The translations under genes were made by a program, and so were the position numbers. A stretch of 64,000 bases of DNA, taken from NCBI GenBank assembly GCA_948567375.1, contig OX419756.1:28684552-28748551 (forward strand), written 5' to 3'. The DNA is from Lunularia cruciata. Taxonomy: Eukaryota > Streptophyta > Marchantiopsida > Lunulariales > Lunulariaceae. Shown in pieces: positions 1 through 10,870 of the stretch. The first letter of the stretch is position 1. Each line of letters opens with the position of its first letter. Under the pieces are notes generated by a model that was not told the DNA's origin, did no database searches, and saw nothing but the letters and a program-made list of their open reading frames with translations.

Positions 1-359
1 TTATCAATCTCAAAACTTGTGTAGATAGGAAGATATTAGAAGTGGAAGATAATATCACAATTAGATTAGACTTGGTGAAATTAGAGATAGATAAACTTCG
101 GGAGGATGTCAAAGCAAAACCCAAAGTAGATGACATAGGAGTCCGAATATCTTTGGAGTTATCGATGGAGATATTAGAGAAGAGTGTGTCGGGAGATAAA
201 GGATTAGAAGGATTACCCACTAGTGGAATTGCAGACCAGGAAAGAGAAATGTTAGAATTGATAGAAGATTTAGTAGTTGTGAAACCCAAGGATAGAGTAG
301 TGAGTGGAGTTACTTCGAGATTGGAAGCCGAGGAAAAAGTAGATATCGGATCGGAGTAG
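1..359 (+). pseudogene. C-terminal end of C-element coiled-coil protein
   Basis: A reading frame runs in from the window edge and stops at 357-359. It is rich in Lys, Glu and Leu with heptad-like spacing (RLDLVKLEIDKLREDV), so a coiled coil is expected. The last residues (EKVDIG then two residues and stop) match the ends of the other two copies (EEVDIGLD, stop at 33855 and 49873). The shared stop position shows that this is the true C-terminus of an ancestral protein rather than a chance ORF. No function is known. Confidence 0.6.
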
Positions 360-1167
360 TAATAGTTTTGAGATTTGAAGAGGTAGATATGAAGAGGTGC
401 ATTGTCATTTCAGATCTGTAGGTTAGAAGAGTTGTTAAGAAATGGTATAGTTGTTAGAACTATCATTTGCTTCACTATTTAAGAGTGGCATTTGTAGGAA
501 AATGTTGTTTAGTGCTCATTATTTCTTAGAATAGATAAAGCAAAGTGCTATGAAGTAGTGCTCATTGCTTGAGCTTTATTCTGAGTATCAATTTTGTGCT
601 TGTGATAGTGAGTGTGTGGAGAATTTCAAATTGCAAATCAGTGTGTTTGTTGGATGTTGGATTCCATAGCCTTGATCTTTATTCTATGTGATCTTTATAT
701 AGTGTTTGATCCTAAGTGAAGTGTAATCAAAGCAATGCCTTGACAGATCTAAGAGGAATTGTAGTGTTGACAGTATTCTGCATTTGTGAGTGCAGCGCAG
801 TGTTGATGTGAAACAATTTTGATCAAGGAAGTTGTGCCTCTAGTGGAGGGGTGGAACACAATTCTAAGGCAAAGCCGTTTTGCAGTGAAGTGCCATTTTT
901 GGGAGAGCCTAAATCATCACAATCAAGATTGTTTGGAAAGATTTGATGGAGTTGTGATTAAGTGTGACCAATTGTTGTGACAAGACTGCAAATCAGTGCT
1001 TGTTACTCTCTTCTGGGTGTGGTTTCTACATGAGAGATTAAAGACGCAACCAAGAAGAACTACATTGTGACATTTGACTTTGTATTTGACCAAGTCTGAC
1101 TAGTATCTCTTGGAGAACAAACTTTACCTCCCTGATTACCGCAAAAGTGATATTTTCCGAGTTGTCA
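1..1167 (+). mobile_element. C element, copy 1 (3' part, cut by window edge)
   Basis: This is the 3' third of the repeat seen complete at 30861-34647 and 46896-50667; by eye roughly nine bases in ten agree. It contains the end of the C-element reading frame (to base 359) and about 800 bp of non-coding tail with a TATA-like CTATTTAAG near 475. The right end is defined by the three-copy comparison: all copies end in ...GTTGTCA and then diverge, here at 1167. The 5' part lies outside the window, so no target-site duplication can be tested. It abuts the gag of the minus-strand K element, which it probably interrupted. Confidence 0.75.
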
Positions 1168-1890
1168 CAGGATACCCTTTTGAGAGGACTTTGTACTTTG
1201 TATGTTGTCGACTCATTTCTTATACCTCAAATGCCCACTTGTGTGACATTGATAGCTTGAAATCAACCAATTATTGCACTCTTGAATTTTGCCCAAGTCA
1301 AGATTGGTGCAAAAAATTACCATTTAGCTCATTGCACTCAAAATCACCACCATAGGTTTACTACTCCATCCAATTGGCTAGAAGCCAAGAGAATCTATTT
1401 CCATTCATCTTGAAGGTTGGTAGCTTCAAAATAACATTTGCAGTCAAACACAAAGTTCTCTATTGCACCTTGAAGATTCTTGCCTTCAAACACCTTGGGT
1501 TTTGGAAATTGGATTTGGTTTTCTTTTTCTTGAATTGATGCTCTTGCTACGATGGTCTTGTTCATCCAAAAATCAAGTAAGGTGCTCAATTTGTTGTTGC
1601 ATAGCAATGATAACTTTGTACATGGCTGCCATGGCTACTACTCTATCACAATACTCCCAATTTATCTAATTTATTAAAACATAGATGCAACACGCCCACC
1701 ATTCTCCATAAGTTACAATCTGAAGTACCAAGGGTTCCTTAGACAAGGTGATCATATTCAAAAAAAATTACTCAAAGGGTGAGGTGATGAATTATGTGAA
1801 ATGATGCTTGGGTAATACCAAAACATGAAAATTCCAATGGTTTGGTAGAAATGGATTTGGTGGTCCATAAATTCCATCCATCCCATTCTT
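1168..1890 (-). pseudogene. Gag fragment and leader of K-type LTR retrotransposon
   Basis: On the minus strand, 1607-1395 encodes a gag-like stretch (KPKVFEGKNLQGA followed by an aromatic-rich FDCKCYFEATNL), typical of the start of Ty3/gypsy capsid domains. It lies downstream of the primer-binding site at 1891-1902 in the correct order for a 5' end on the minus strand. The frame is broken outside this stretch and is cut at 1168 by C copy 1. Assignment to gypsy rests on motif appearance only. Confidence 0.5.
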
Positions 1891-1902
1891 GCTCTAATAC
1901 CA
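1891..1902 (-). other. Primer-binding site (initiator-Met tRNA type)
   Basis: The minus strand reads TGGTATTAGAGC, one change from the common plant retrotransposon PBS TGGTATCAGAGC that pairs with the initiator tRNA 3' end. It lies directly beside the LTR end (...TTTTACA at 1904), so it fixes that boundary. Confidence 0.7.
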
Positions 1903-1903
1903 A

Positions 1904-2374
1904 TGTAAAAGACTGAGACCAAAAGAGAGAAATAAGAGAATGGAAGATCATATTGAGTGTCTCAATGTGATCCAAATCCTAGCATGTGCTTTGGCTTTGG
2001 TATTTATAGGGATCATAAAAGGCTATTGAGAAATTTCTCAAGATGCTTCCTTGAGTTATTTTCTTGGAGTGCAAGCCAAGTCAACCGGGAAGCTTCTCAA
2101 CAAACTTCTTTCTAGAAATTGCCTACCTAGCATGCAAGCCAAGCTTGTTAGAAGTTTCCTTCTAGAAGCTACCTACTTGGAGTACAAGCTTAGCTAGCTG
2201 GGAAGCTTCTTAAGAAGCTTCCTCCTCAAAGTTGCCACTTTGCATGCAGTTACCTAATACTTGAGAGGGTACCAAGTAGCTTCCTAGATACTTCTAAATA
2301 TTCTAGGCTAATTTAGCTCATTTGCTACTTTTCTAACCTTGACCAACTTCATTGCTAAACTCTATGTTGTTACA
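1904..2374 (-). mobile_element. 5' LTR of K-type element
   Basis: Read on the minus strand this segment begins TGTAACAACATAGAG at 2374, ends ...TTTTACA at 1904, and is followed by a PBS. A TATA box (CTATAAATA on the minus strand) lies near 2002-2010, about 100 bp from the LTR end, as expected for a U3-R-U5 layout. The U3 part (2050-2300) holds three or so degenerate repeats around GCAAGCCAAGCTTG / GAAGCTTC. It interrupts the plus-strand integrase that resumes at 2375. The 471 bp length is estimated from these ends; only one LTR lies in the window. Confidence 0.6.
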
Positions 2375-3053
2375 GTCGTACCACCAAGGACATGATTGCT
2401 TCACAATTAGCTCAATTGTACTTAGTTGTAGTCTTATCTTACCATGGCCTATCTTGAGTGCTCATCATTGATAGAGGCACTTAATTCATAGTTTTTTCAA
2501 AGAACACTTTTTGGCATCCTCAAAAACTGGCTATATCCATGGCTACCATCCACAAACTGATGGATAAATAGAGTGGGCTAATTGCACTATTGAGGACATG
2601 CTCCGGTGTTTCACCTTAGATGAGCAAGGGAGGTGGACACCTTACTTCCACTAGTGGAATTTCCCTACAAATATTCAATAAATGCATCCACATAGGTCAC
2701 ACCATTCTTCTTCATGTATAAAGAACATCCTTTCACACCTTTAAGCTTGATGAAGATCTGCCCAATGGCTACTAAGGTTGAAGTTGTCAACACTTTTGTT
2801 TCTAGAATCCAATAGCGTGTGGAGAACACCAAGCACAAGTTGCAGATCACCAAAAGTTGACAAAAGAAAATTGTAGATGGAGATTGCTAGCACATCAAGT
2901 TCAATGTTGGGGATCAACTTGGACCAACCTCATGTTAGTTGGCCCTTGTAAGCTCATACCTTGTTTTATTGGGCCTTTTCCCATGCTTTGTTGAATTGGG
3001 ACAATGGCCTACCACCTCAAGCTACTACCACACATGAAGATCCATCTATTGTT
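2375..3053 (+). pseudogene. Integrase, C-terminal half (M chromovirus)
   Basis: Frameshifted plus-strand coding sequence for a Ty3/gypsy integrase. Readable stretches include the SQLAQLYLVV region, a decayed SDRGT region, the HPQTDGQ-like segment near 2550-2575 and an INASTQVTPFF-type segment near 2665-2720. The same protein, also decayed, occurs on the minus strand at 21388-22340 (SLNASTQVTPFFLMYGEHPF). Integrase inserts the cDNA into the host genome. Many stops and frameshifts make this copy non-functional. Confidence 0.75.
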
Positions 3054-3470
3054 CCATGTTTCCTTACTATGTAGATATGCACCACGACCACCTCACTTTC
3101 CTTCCATATAAGAAGTTAGACCTTGTCCGACACTCATTGATGGTACGGGGGAATATGAAGTCAAACTCATTCTCCATAATACATCTGTGGTACTCATTAT
3201 CCATGTGTGGAATATCTTGTACATTGGAAAGAGTACCCATTGTATGAGGTAACATGGAGGCCATGTTGCCTTATTATGCAGATATGCATCCTAACTGCTC
3301 CACTTTCCTTCCATATAAGAAATTAGACCTTGTCCAACACTCATTGATGGCACGGGGGAATATGATGTCAAACTTATTCTCCAAAAATGCATCCATGGCA
3401 CTCGCCGTCCGTGTGTGGAATATCTTGTATATTAGAAAGGGTACCTATTGTATGAGGCAACATAGGAACC
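3054..3470 (+). pseudogene. Tandemly duplicated chromodomain of M element
   Basis: Two adjacent units of about 208 bp, 3054-3261 and 3262-3470, are alike along their length (both open with CCATGTTxCCTTA and contain CTTTCCTTCCATATAAGAA). In one frame each encodes a decayed chromodomain: the second shows VEYLVY, a stop in place of W, KGYLLYEAT; the first VEYLVHWKEYPLYEVTW. This matches the E-[YF]-L-V-x-W-K-G-Y core of chromodomains at the C-terminus of chromoviral integrases, which steer insertion to heterochromatin. The minus-strand relative at 21.2-21.4 kb has one unit, so the duplication is private to this copy. Confidence 0.7.
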
Positions 3471-3548
3471 AACAACCAACTTGACTCATGCACTGGTGTT
3501 AGTGCAATCTTTTGAGCCATAGCTTTGCAACAAGTACATTGTGTCTTA

Positions 3549-3561
3549 AAAGGAGGAGGTT
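3549..3561 (+). other. Polypurine tract of M element
   Basis: AAAAGGAGGAGG lies immediately 5' of the LTR start TGTAATACC. The minus-strand M copy has AAAAGGGGGGAGG in the same position (21158-21172). Purine tracts here prime plus-strand DNA synthesis and mark the LTR as a 3' LTR. Confidence 0.7.
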
Positions 3562-4158
3562 TGTAATACCAATAGCTAGACATATTATCTAAAGGTGGAA
3601 ATTGGCTTTGTAACATCTAAAAGGATGTTATATATGATGGAATAAGTAGATCAAATAGAAGTATCACCAAAAGAGTACTTCCACTCATAGAGTAGGAGTC
3701 AAAAACACCCTAAAGACTCCCAAGCCAATTTTGGAGGCCTAAATGGATGAATTAGGCCTCAAAAGTGGAGACTATTCTACCTCTTTGTTGGGAAGAAGAC
3801 TTGTTCCTCCTGTGGTTTGTCTACTTGAGAGGTTTCCAACAATACATCACCCATGCAATTTTGAGCTTCCTACAAGAAGATTCCCTAAAGATTCTCTTTG
3901 ATCAAATTTGTTTTACTACCCATATAGTACAAGGACCGACATGTCATCCATCCATTCAACTAATCTAAGGGTGGAGCTTAATGATATGTCACCAATCCAT
4001 GTATTTGATCCAAGGATGGAGTTTCCTTTAAGGAGATTCTCTTTGTTATATAATAAAGACAATGTGCTCCTTTGGGGCATCAAAGTATCGAGCGTTGAAG
4101 CTTTGTATTTCCTTTCTTTTTTTTCTCTCAAGGGTTCCCCTATCCTCAAAACATTACA
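3562..4158 (+). mobile_element. 3' LTR of M chromovirus
   Basis: Starts TGTAATACCAATAGCTAGAC and ends ...ACATTACA. Four M-family LTRs occur in the window (here, 20567-21157 minus, 44819-45411 plus, 57194-57931 minus), which define both ends. A TATATAA box lies at 4047-4053, about 105 bp before the end, giving a short R-U5. The PPT sits directly upstream. The bases after 4158 do not repeat those before the element, because its 5' end is not here. Confidence 0.8.
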
Positions 4159-4164
4159 CATCAT

Positions 4165-4678
4165 GAGTAGCTATCCTCTATCCTCCAAAAGGACACCGTG
4201 TCATATGGACCGTATTGCATCTAATATATGTAATTTGTATCTAATGGAACCACACTCACAAGTGAGTAATGGAAGATGCAGACGGGTGGACCAAACCTAT
4301 GCATAACCTCATGTTGTAGTGAAATGGCTAGTGTGAGTTGAAGGGCCCTAATGCAAGGTCAAGCTAGGATCCAAGAACTTGCACCCTTGCCAAAACAAGA
4401 GCAAAGAGAGGAATGTAGCATATGTTGATGCTATTGCTCCATCAAGGAAGACTACAAACCTTTGGTCCAATTTGAAGGTAGTGAAGCAAAGGATGGAAGT
4501 TCCTCTCATTCTTGTGGAGATAGACCATCTCTCATTTGCCACAATAACACCTGAAGAGAAAAGGATTCCTCCACCACCTCAACCACATATGTCTCCAAAA
4601 TTAGCCTTAGCCTATCAACAACCAAAAAATGGGAGGAAATTAGGGGTGTCAAGAGAGCTCAACTACCCAAAAACACTA
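4165..4678 (-). repeat. Unidentified inverted repeat, arm A
   Basis: The reverse complement of this block aligns by eye along its whole length with 8530-9050. Shared anchors include CAAATTGGACCAAAG, CCATCCTTTGCTTC, GGGTGCAAG then TTCTTGGATCCTAGCT, and TTACTCACTTGTGAGT. The plus strand holds an open frame at 4379-4681 (NLWSNLKVVKQRM, HLSFATITPEE, KNGRKL), and the other arm carries the same coding remnants on its minus strand, so the unit was probably protein-coding. I do not recognise the family. It directly borders the end of the non-LTR RT pseudogene. Confidence 0.55.
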
Positions 4679-5545
4679 TAGATGCCATCTCTTCCATTGA
4701 TAGTAGGCCTACCGTTCTACACAACATCAAGAGAGATGTTTGTCTACGTGCCAAATCCTTTGTCACACACTCAAATGTCCCTCGTCCAATGATATCACTA
4801 AAGACTCCCATAATCCTCCTATCAAAATCTCTCAAATGTGAGAGGAAAGTCAAGGAAGGAGGAACCATGTAGAGAAGGTAAGTCAATCAATGTGTAATAC
4901 TAGAGGAGAGTATACCAAATGCCACCTACGGATCTCTTAGTAGAGGAAGTTCATCCACATGGAGAATATCTTCTACAAGGCAATGCCTAAGAAGTATGTG
5001 AAAAAATTGTTGTATTCTACTAGCACTCCAAGTACACCTAGTCTTTTTGTAGATGTGACACATCCTTCTAGAAGCTCAAGGTGGGGAGGGATGTCTGAAG
5101 GGGACCATGCTTTGTACTTTGACACCTTGACTCTCAAGCCTATAAGATGTAGCTTGGTAGTCAAGTGATCAAAGGCATGCTTACTCTAATCTATGGGGCC
5201 CACAATGTGTGCATCATCTGCCAAGGAGAGAAATACATAACCTAGCATGGCCAAAGTAGTAGAAAAGAGAGCTTGCAGTGAGCCATGGAAAACAAAGATC
5301 CACTTAAAAGATCTCCATGTTGTGTACCAACAACTGACTCCAAGATGGTGACTCCCTCTTGTGACCAAGCATGCTATTAGTAAAGGGAAGTAAGAGAGCC
5401 ATAAAACAACCTCACAAAAGGAATGAGACTTGGCAAGGATCCACCGGCCTCCCTAAGCTCTCTAAAGATGGATGCCCAAGAGACACTATCAAAAGTGTTC
5501 TCAACATCCACTTGTAGGACCATGGATATCTAGGAGTGCCCTGAT
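4659..5545 (-). pseudogene. Non-LTR (LINE-like) reverse transcriptase pseudogene
   Basis: Minus-strand reverse transcriptase, read across several frames. In order: an LQVDVENTFDSVSW block near 5545-5500 (palm motif with the first catalytic Asp), RELREAGGSLPSLIPFVRLF, a GTQHGDLLSGSLF block near 5340, then LADDAHIVGP at about 5192-5225 carrying the catalytic DD. Downstream blocks follow (LLEGCVTSTKRLGVLGV, VAFGILSSS, RRIMGVFSDIIGRGTFECV, LARRQTSL) to a stop at 4659. This order and wording match a plant RT family I know mainly from mosses and other non-flowering plants. Frameshifts, one of them between the GTQ and ADD blocks, make it dead. The N-terminal part above 5545 is not recognisable. Confidence 0.7.
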
Positions 5546-8529
5546 GCCTCAAGATATAGCCTCACAACCTCTAGGTGTAGCTACTCCAAATTGATGTGGA
5601 TTGAGGTGCTCTTAGAATTGAGATCAATGTTGAAGGACAATGATGCAACTAACCAAGCACAAAAAGATCTTTCTAATAGCCATCTGTCTAATGCTCCCTA
5701 TGTCCTCTCCATCACAAGAAGGCAACTAGCACCTTACTAACTAACGTAGGAGTATCTTCCCTTGTTATTGCTACAGCTACCTAAAACAAGTTGGATCTAG
5801 AAGGATCATCTACCTAAAAGCAATCTCTAAGATGCTTATATACCATCCTTAACAAGCCTCTTGAGGAGAGGCAATATGCAATGCACAACACCTATACAAA
5901 AAGAAACCCATCAAGACATAAAAGTTGCTCAGACTAATAATCTAAGACCTCTATTGCCATAAGATGTAGTGAGCATAAAGAAGAGATAGTCTCATCAGTG
6001 GGACTAGCCATAGACAAAGGGTTTAGGGTTTAGGGTTTGTGTTGCCCTTGTGTTGCTTTATTAAGCTCTCATGCTTGTCCTAATGTCCTACATTGTTGTA
6101 ATTGAGCTGATTGTAAAGTATCTTGTGGTAGAACCTGTCTCCTAAAACATGCATCCCTAAAAAACTCTTCTTGTAGAGCAATCCAATCCTTCGCTTAGAA
6201 TCAACAAAATCTAAGAACCACCTCTTTATGCCTTCCACGTCCCTCTCTAGCATAATCAAGGCACCATCAAGGAATTAAGAGGAATAAGAACCATGCTACC
6301 TCGTCCAAGGGATCACATGCCAAACAATCAAGTGGTAGGCAAAAAGCTTTTCTAGCCTCATCATGAAGTGCACAGGGTAACCTATGGAATAGATGTGAAC
6401 ATGGAAAACTAGTCTCAAATAACCCCAAGATACAACCCGCTTGAGATGCTAACCACTCCCATGACTTGATTGGTATCCCTAGAATAGTCAATGAATGGAT
6501 AGAGGAGGCGTGCATAATTCTAAGTGTCATTATAGTCAATGTGGTCCTCACCTCACGTGAGCATTCCAAGTGGTCTAATCATAATCCTTGTCATCCTTCC
6601 CACATGGGTTTACCCTCATGAGGTAAAGAAATCCTTCCCAAATGGGTCTTTACCCCTTGTAAGGTAAAGAGTTGGTGACACACCGGGTATGGTATATCTC
6701 AAGCCGCTTTGGGCAACCCCATATGGGAAATTTATCCATGGCTAGCATAAGAATAACAATTTTAATACATGATGCTCTTCTCCATATCTCCCATACTTGC
6801 AAAACCACAACCCTTCACCTCTCAACTCACATGAGTAAATGCTATCTCTCTAAACATTATAAACTCTCCTAACTTTCAATTTCCATCTCAAAAACTTTCA
6901 AACTAAGGTCCTATGGAACTCAAGCATGAATACCAAGAAATTAAGAATGAAAATTCTTGACCCATCATTCTCAATGTGAAGTAATCACTCTAAACTCTAA
7001 AAATCTAAAGGTTGTCATAACTTTTGATTCTCCATAGTCTTCAATCTAGATACCAATGAAATCGAAATCGAAAAATGAATAGAATCTACTATTCAATGAT
7101 GTGATGTATGTGGGTGAGCTCTCCACATTTAATAATAACTATCTCTCATTTCTCCTTCTTGCTCCCACTTCGTTGCCTTCTCTCCCACACAAAGATTACG
7201 CGATTGGTGGTGTTAAGATGTGATAAGGCAGAGGGAGAAGTAGTCAATTCATAAATACCTTGTATTGAAAGATTATATTTCTAACTCTATGTATTCAAAC
7301 GGTATGAGGCAACTCTCGCACATCCCATTAAATTTTTATCGACCACCTAATTTTTTAATTTTATGGAGTGACTATAAAAGCCTGGTGTGGTAAAACGGAA
7401 CCCTCGTTGTCGACTAGGTGAGCTATTAGGGTGTATAACTATGTTGTCGGTTTCAAGAGTAACTTAAATCAATTGTTTGAACCAAAAGATTATTAAGCCT
7501 GCATCAAGTACTAGCCCGAGATGTCTAATAAAATTGAGTACATAGAGTCAAATATTTACCAGGATTTAAGTACAACTTTAATATTTCAAATTCGATTCGT
7601 TGTCTCCTTTATCGAATGGAAATTCCTGAAGGAATTTGTGCAACCTAGGTACCCAAGTGTATACTTTTAATGGCACTTCTGTACCGGAGATTCTTCGTTT
7701 ACATATTTGACGAGACGCTGATTAAAGTTTTAATTAACCTCAACAGGATGCCGACCCTCATGTATGATCTCCAACGCACTTCTATGCATGTATCAACTAC
7801 ATATGTTATCTGCCAATCAGACTTGTAGTTTACTACTTAAATAAGTAACCTATATAAGGTACGTCCCACGTCACGTTTCTGGTTATTTCATTTATGAAAG
7901 AAATATTTAAGAAAAAAAGGTGTTCCTAAATCTTTTCTAAGAAATCACTAAGTTACCTTTACGAGTCGAGAATGGAGTTAAGTTTGTCTTTGTAAAAAAC
8001 AAGCATCTAGAGTCAAATATAGTACAGAAATATTTTCAAGTGTAGTGGGCCGGCTCCACTAGGATCATCAATTGCATCCCAAATTCACCTTCTAAGGCCG
8101 CATCGCGAGGAAAACATATCGAATCTCTTGTTAAGGAATTTAGTAGTAAAATGTTTAATGCATAATTTCATAAAACTGGAATATGAATATTATGCATTAT
8201 AAAACTCATCGGAGATATTTACTTTCTATTATTTTTGATATAATGAATTCATAAATCTTTCGACCTAACCTTATAGAATGTCTACTTAATATCTGATGAC
8301 AATTATCACTCTTTCTATAATATCTGGAAATGAAACTTCTGGCTATCCAACATGATTCAACATCTTAAAGCATAACCATATCCCTTGAATGTGCCATGTT
8401 TATCCATTTATAAATTTGTCATTATGATCTATGTAAATATTAGTAATAATACTCTTCATTTGTGCATAGATATCTTTACCAATTTTTTGCGGAATGTTGT
8501 TCTTATTAGCTATAGAAAAACTGATATCT
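5546..8529. other. Unassigned AT-rich stretch
   Basis: No credible gene is visible. The first few hundred bases may be the decayed N-terminal part of the adjacent RT. Three tandem plant telomere units lie at 6019-6039. A minus-strand open frame of 100 codons at 6569-6267 matches nothing I know. From 6900 to 8350 the sequence is AT-rich with no repeat shared with the rest of the window. A minus-strand frame of 109 codons (8729-8400) overlaps the repeat that follows. Confidence 0.5.
6019..6039 (+). repeat. Short interstitial telomere-type repeat
   Basis: GGGTTTAGGGTTTAGGGTTT: three units of the plant telomere repeat TTTAGGG, uninterrupted. Arrays this short often arise at repaired breaks, or act as telo-box promoter motifs in ribosomal-protein genes; no gene start is seen beside it. 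Confidence 0.8.
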
Positions 8530-9050
8530 ATAGCATTTTTGGGTAATTGTGCTCTCCCGACATCTTTACTTTCTTTCCATTTTTTGATTATTGATGTGCT
8601 AATTTCAGAGAAGTATGTGACTAAGGTGGAGGAGGGATTTTTCTCTCCGTTGCAAATGATAGATGGTTTATCTTCACATGAACGAGAGGACATTCCATCC
8701 TTTGCTTCTCTACCATCAAATTGGACCAAAGATTTACAATCTTCCCAGAAGGATTGATAATTTCAACATACATTACATTCTCTCTTAGTTGACTCATCTA
8801 TTCATCGTGCTATTAGAGCATGTCTTTGCATTTGCTCTAGCAAGGGTGCAAGCTCTTGGATCCTAGCTCGATTGTACATTAGGCCAATGGCACTAACTTC
8901 TTTCTCTACATCAATGAGATTCTACCTAGGTTTGGTCCACTCATATGCATATTCATTACTCACTTGTGAGTATGGTTTTATACTAGATGCAACATTGATC
9001 CACATAACACGGTGTTCTTTTGGAGGACAGAAAATAACTACCCACGATAC
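8530..9050 (+). repeat. Unidentified inverted repeat, arm B
   Basis: Partner of 4165-4678 in opposite orientation, 3.9 kb away. The minus strand keeps an open frame over 8729-8400 that continues past the shared part. Within the shared part both arms encode related residues in broken frames. It could be a fragment of a retroelement gag or of a host gene family. The sequence shows only that it is a repeat with coding character. Confidence 0.5.
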
Positions 9051-9534
9051 TATCAATGATATAGTTTGCCATGGCATGAGAGAATAAATACCTTGCTTGG
9101 AGGGAGTATTGATATGTTTTGTAGACGATACGAGTCTATGCAAACTTGTATTTGGTCTAAGATGATCAGGTGATAGTAGTTGACATTGTGGTTATGGACC
9201 TTATATGTGATGTAATGTGTGAGGGAGTGATCACCCATCCTCTTGGATGGGTGGTAAGTAAGACCTCCAAGTATAGGGGTATATAACAAGATCACCTCTT
9301 TGCTCTTCTAGCTATGAATTACACTTACTATGAACTCGACTTTTAATATATTTGTCAAGGAGTGTACTAAGGATGTTAACAATATCATTTTCATTTTTTA
9401 TGATAATTTTTAAATAATATTGTTAATTTGTTAATTATTCTACCACAAATGGGTGCATCTGCGGAAAAGCAATTACAATAGATGATAGTTTTTATTCCAA
9501 TAATTCCAATATTCCAATAATTTATAGACCATAC

Positions 9535-9570
9535 CTACGTAGCTCACGTAGTACTCACGTACTACGTAGT
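9535..9570. promoter_or_regulatory. ACGT-rich imperfect palindrome
   Basis: Two CTACGTAG palindromes flank CTCACGTAGTACTCACGTA, so four ACGT cores occur in about 36 bp and the block can fold back on itself. ACGT cores are binding sites of plant bZIP factors. Distance to the nucleoredoxin start is about 1.85 kb, so a regulatory role is only a possibility. Confidence 0.3.
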
Positions 9571-9785
9571 TCATCTAGGTAGTGCAGATTCGACTCCCCG
9601 ATTCTATGGGGATTTAGCCGCATTTCCTTCTCCGGTTTGATGGGATCTTCCCAATTCCCTTGTTTCCACACGCGGTGGCCTCCAAGACCTACAACTGTTG
9701 CGGAACTTAGAAGAACTCTCTGGAACATATAACATACAGCATAAACCCGACATCCCATGGCAGGCCGGAGTTCCTCCTGGCTCGA

Positions 9786-9791
9786 CACGTG
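9786..9791. promoter_or_regulatory. G-box CACGTG
   Basis: Perfect palindromic G-box inside ACACGTGT, followed at once by a second ACGT core (CCACGTCC). A further CACGTGG lies at 9909-9915. Together with the palindrome at 9535 they form an ACGT cluster 1.5-1.9 kb upstream of the nucleoredoxin ATG. Function is not shown by the sequence. Confidence 0.3.
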
Positions 9792-10749
9792 TTCCACGTC
9801 CGCCTCACCTCCCCGCTACTCTAGTAGGCGACCTAGAACGCTTTTCCATAGTCTCGACTCTCTAGTCCAAGGGAGCTCGGCACGAGCCCATATATTCTCG
9901 CCTGACTTCACGTGGCACTAATCACTTTTGAGAAGATTACATACAAAACTAACGAAATTTCTGTCAACCCTAAATCGGGTCATTGAAAGAAACAAAGACC
10001 TTGCTTTTGGACATATCCTCGCGGACTCATCTTCGCGAGATCTATTTGACTGCCAGGACGGATGTGAGAACAGTAAGAGATTCCTCTTGAATACGATTCT
10101 AGAATGATGTGCTTTGTACACTGCAGTGTGACATAGTTCCACAAGAACTTTACGCTTATTATTCCTTCAATATCCGTCCAGTCAAATACTTAGTTGAAGA
10201 AATTGCCCTACGTCCCCCAAGATCAAGCTGCACAGATCAGACTCCATGTTCACACTTTTTGGCTGAAAATCGAATAGGAAATCAATTACTGGGTCACTCG
10301 ATGACAATTTGCGCCCTACTTGGATCCGAACCTAACGCTCATACTTAGGATAGAGTTTGCATTTGCATGCACTTTGCCATCTCCCTGTCACACTTATCAA
10401 ATGTCCTAATCAGTACCACTTTGTAGACTTGAGGAGAGATGGGCCACAAGACTTTAACTACAACCTTGCCCGCTCCCTGGTAAAAGAGTTGTTGAGTCTA
10501 ACTCGTATCGTGAGCTTACAGTATTCTTCGGTTGCCAAAATGTCAACCTGCAGCCAAGTACAGTACACATTCGATTGAATATCCCTTCGACAGTTCCTCT
10601 GCATCGAATCTGGACAGAGTTGCACTTATGCAGTACCAGTGTGAAGGTGCAAGAAGGAACCATCCATCCACGTAAGGTTCCGGTCTTCAACTGGTCAACA
10701 CATCGCAGTGACTGACGTCCTGAGCTGTGAACATTACGACTAATGCTAA

Positions 10750-10870
10750 CTTCCCAAAAGTAAAACATGCAACCGCGTGTGATAGCAAGAAGGATGGGAA
10801 ACCCATCAAGCCGTACAACGAAAAGACAAAGGGGTAAAATGGGGCTAAACCCAATAGTAAGGATACTTTG
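10750..10870 (+). repeat. Dispersed GC-richer repeat, copy 1
   Basis: Contains ACCGCGTGTGATAGCAAG, AAGGATGGGAAACCC and AAGACAAAGGGGTAAAATGG, which recur at 16541-16880 (twice in tandem) and, more decayed, near 18568-18640. It lies about 530 bp 5' of the nucleoredoxin start codon. Class unknown; no RT, TIR or poly-A tail is visible. Confidence 0.55.

Noticed and set aside
1110-1355. 81-codon plus-strand frame at the end of C copy 1
   Set aside because: It crosses the boundary between the C tail and the K element, so it cannot be a gene of either.
8400-8729. 109-codon minus-strand open frame as a gene
   Set aside because: Part of it belongs to the inverted repeat whose other arm is broken in the same region. 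No known domain, so recorded only within the repeat.
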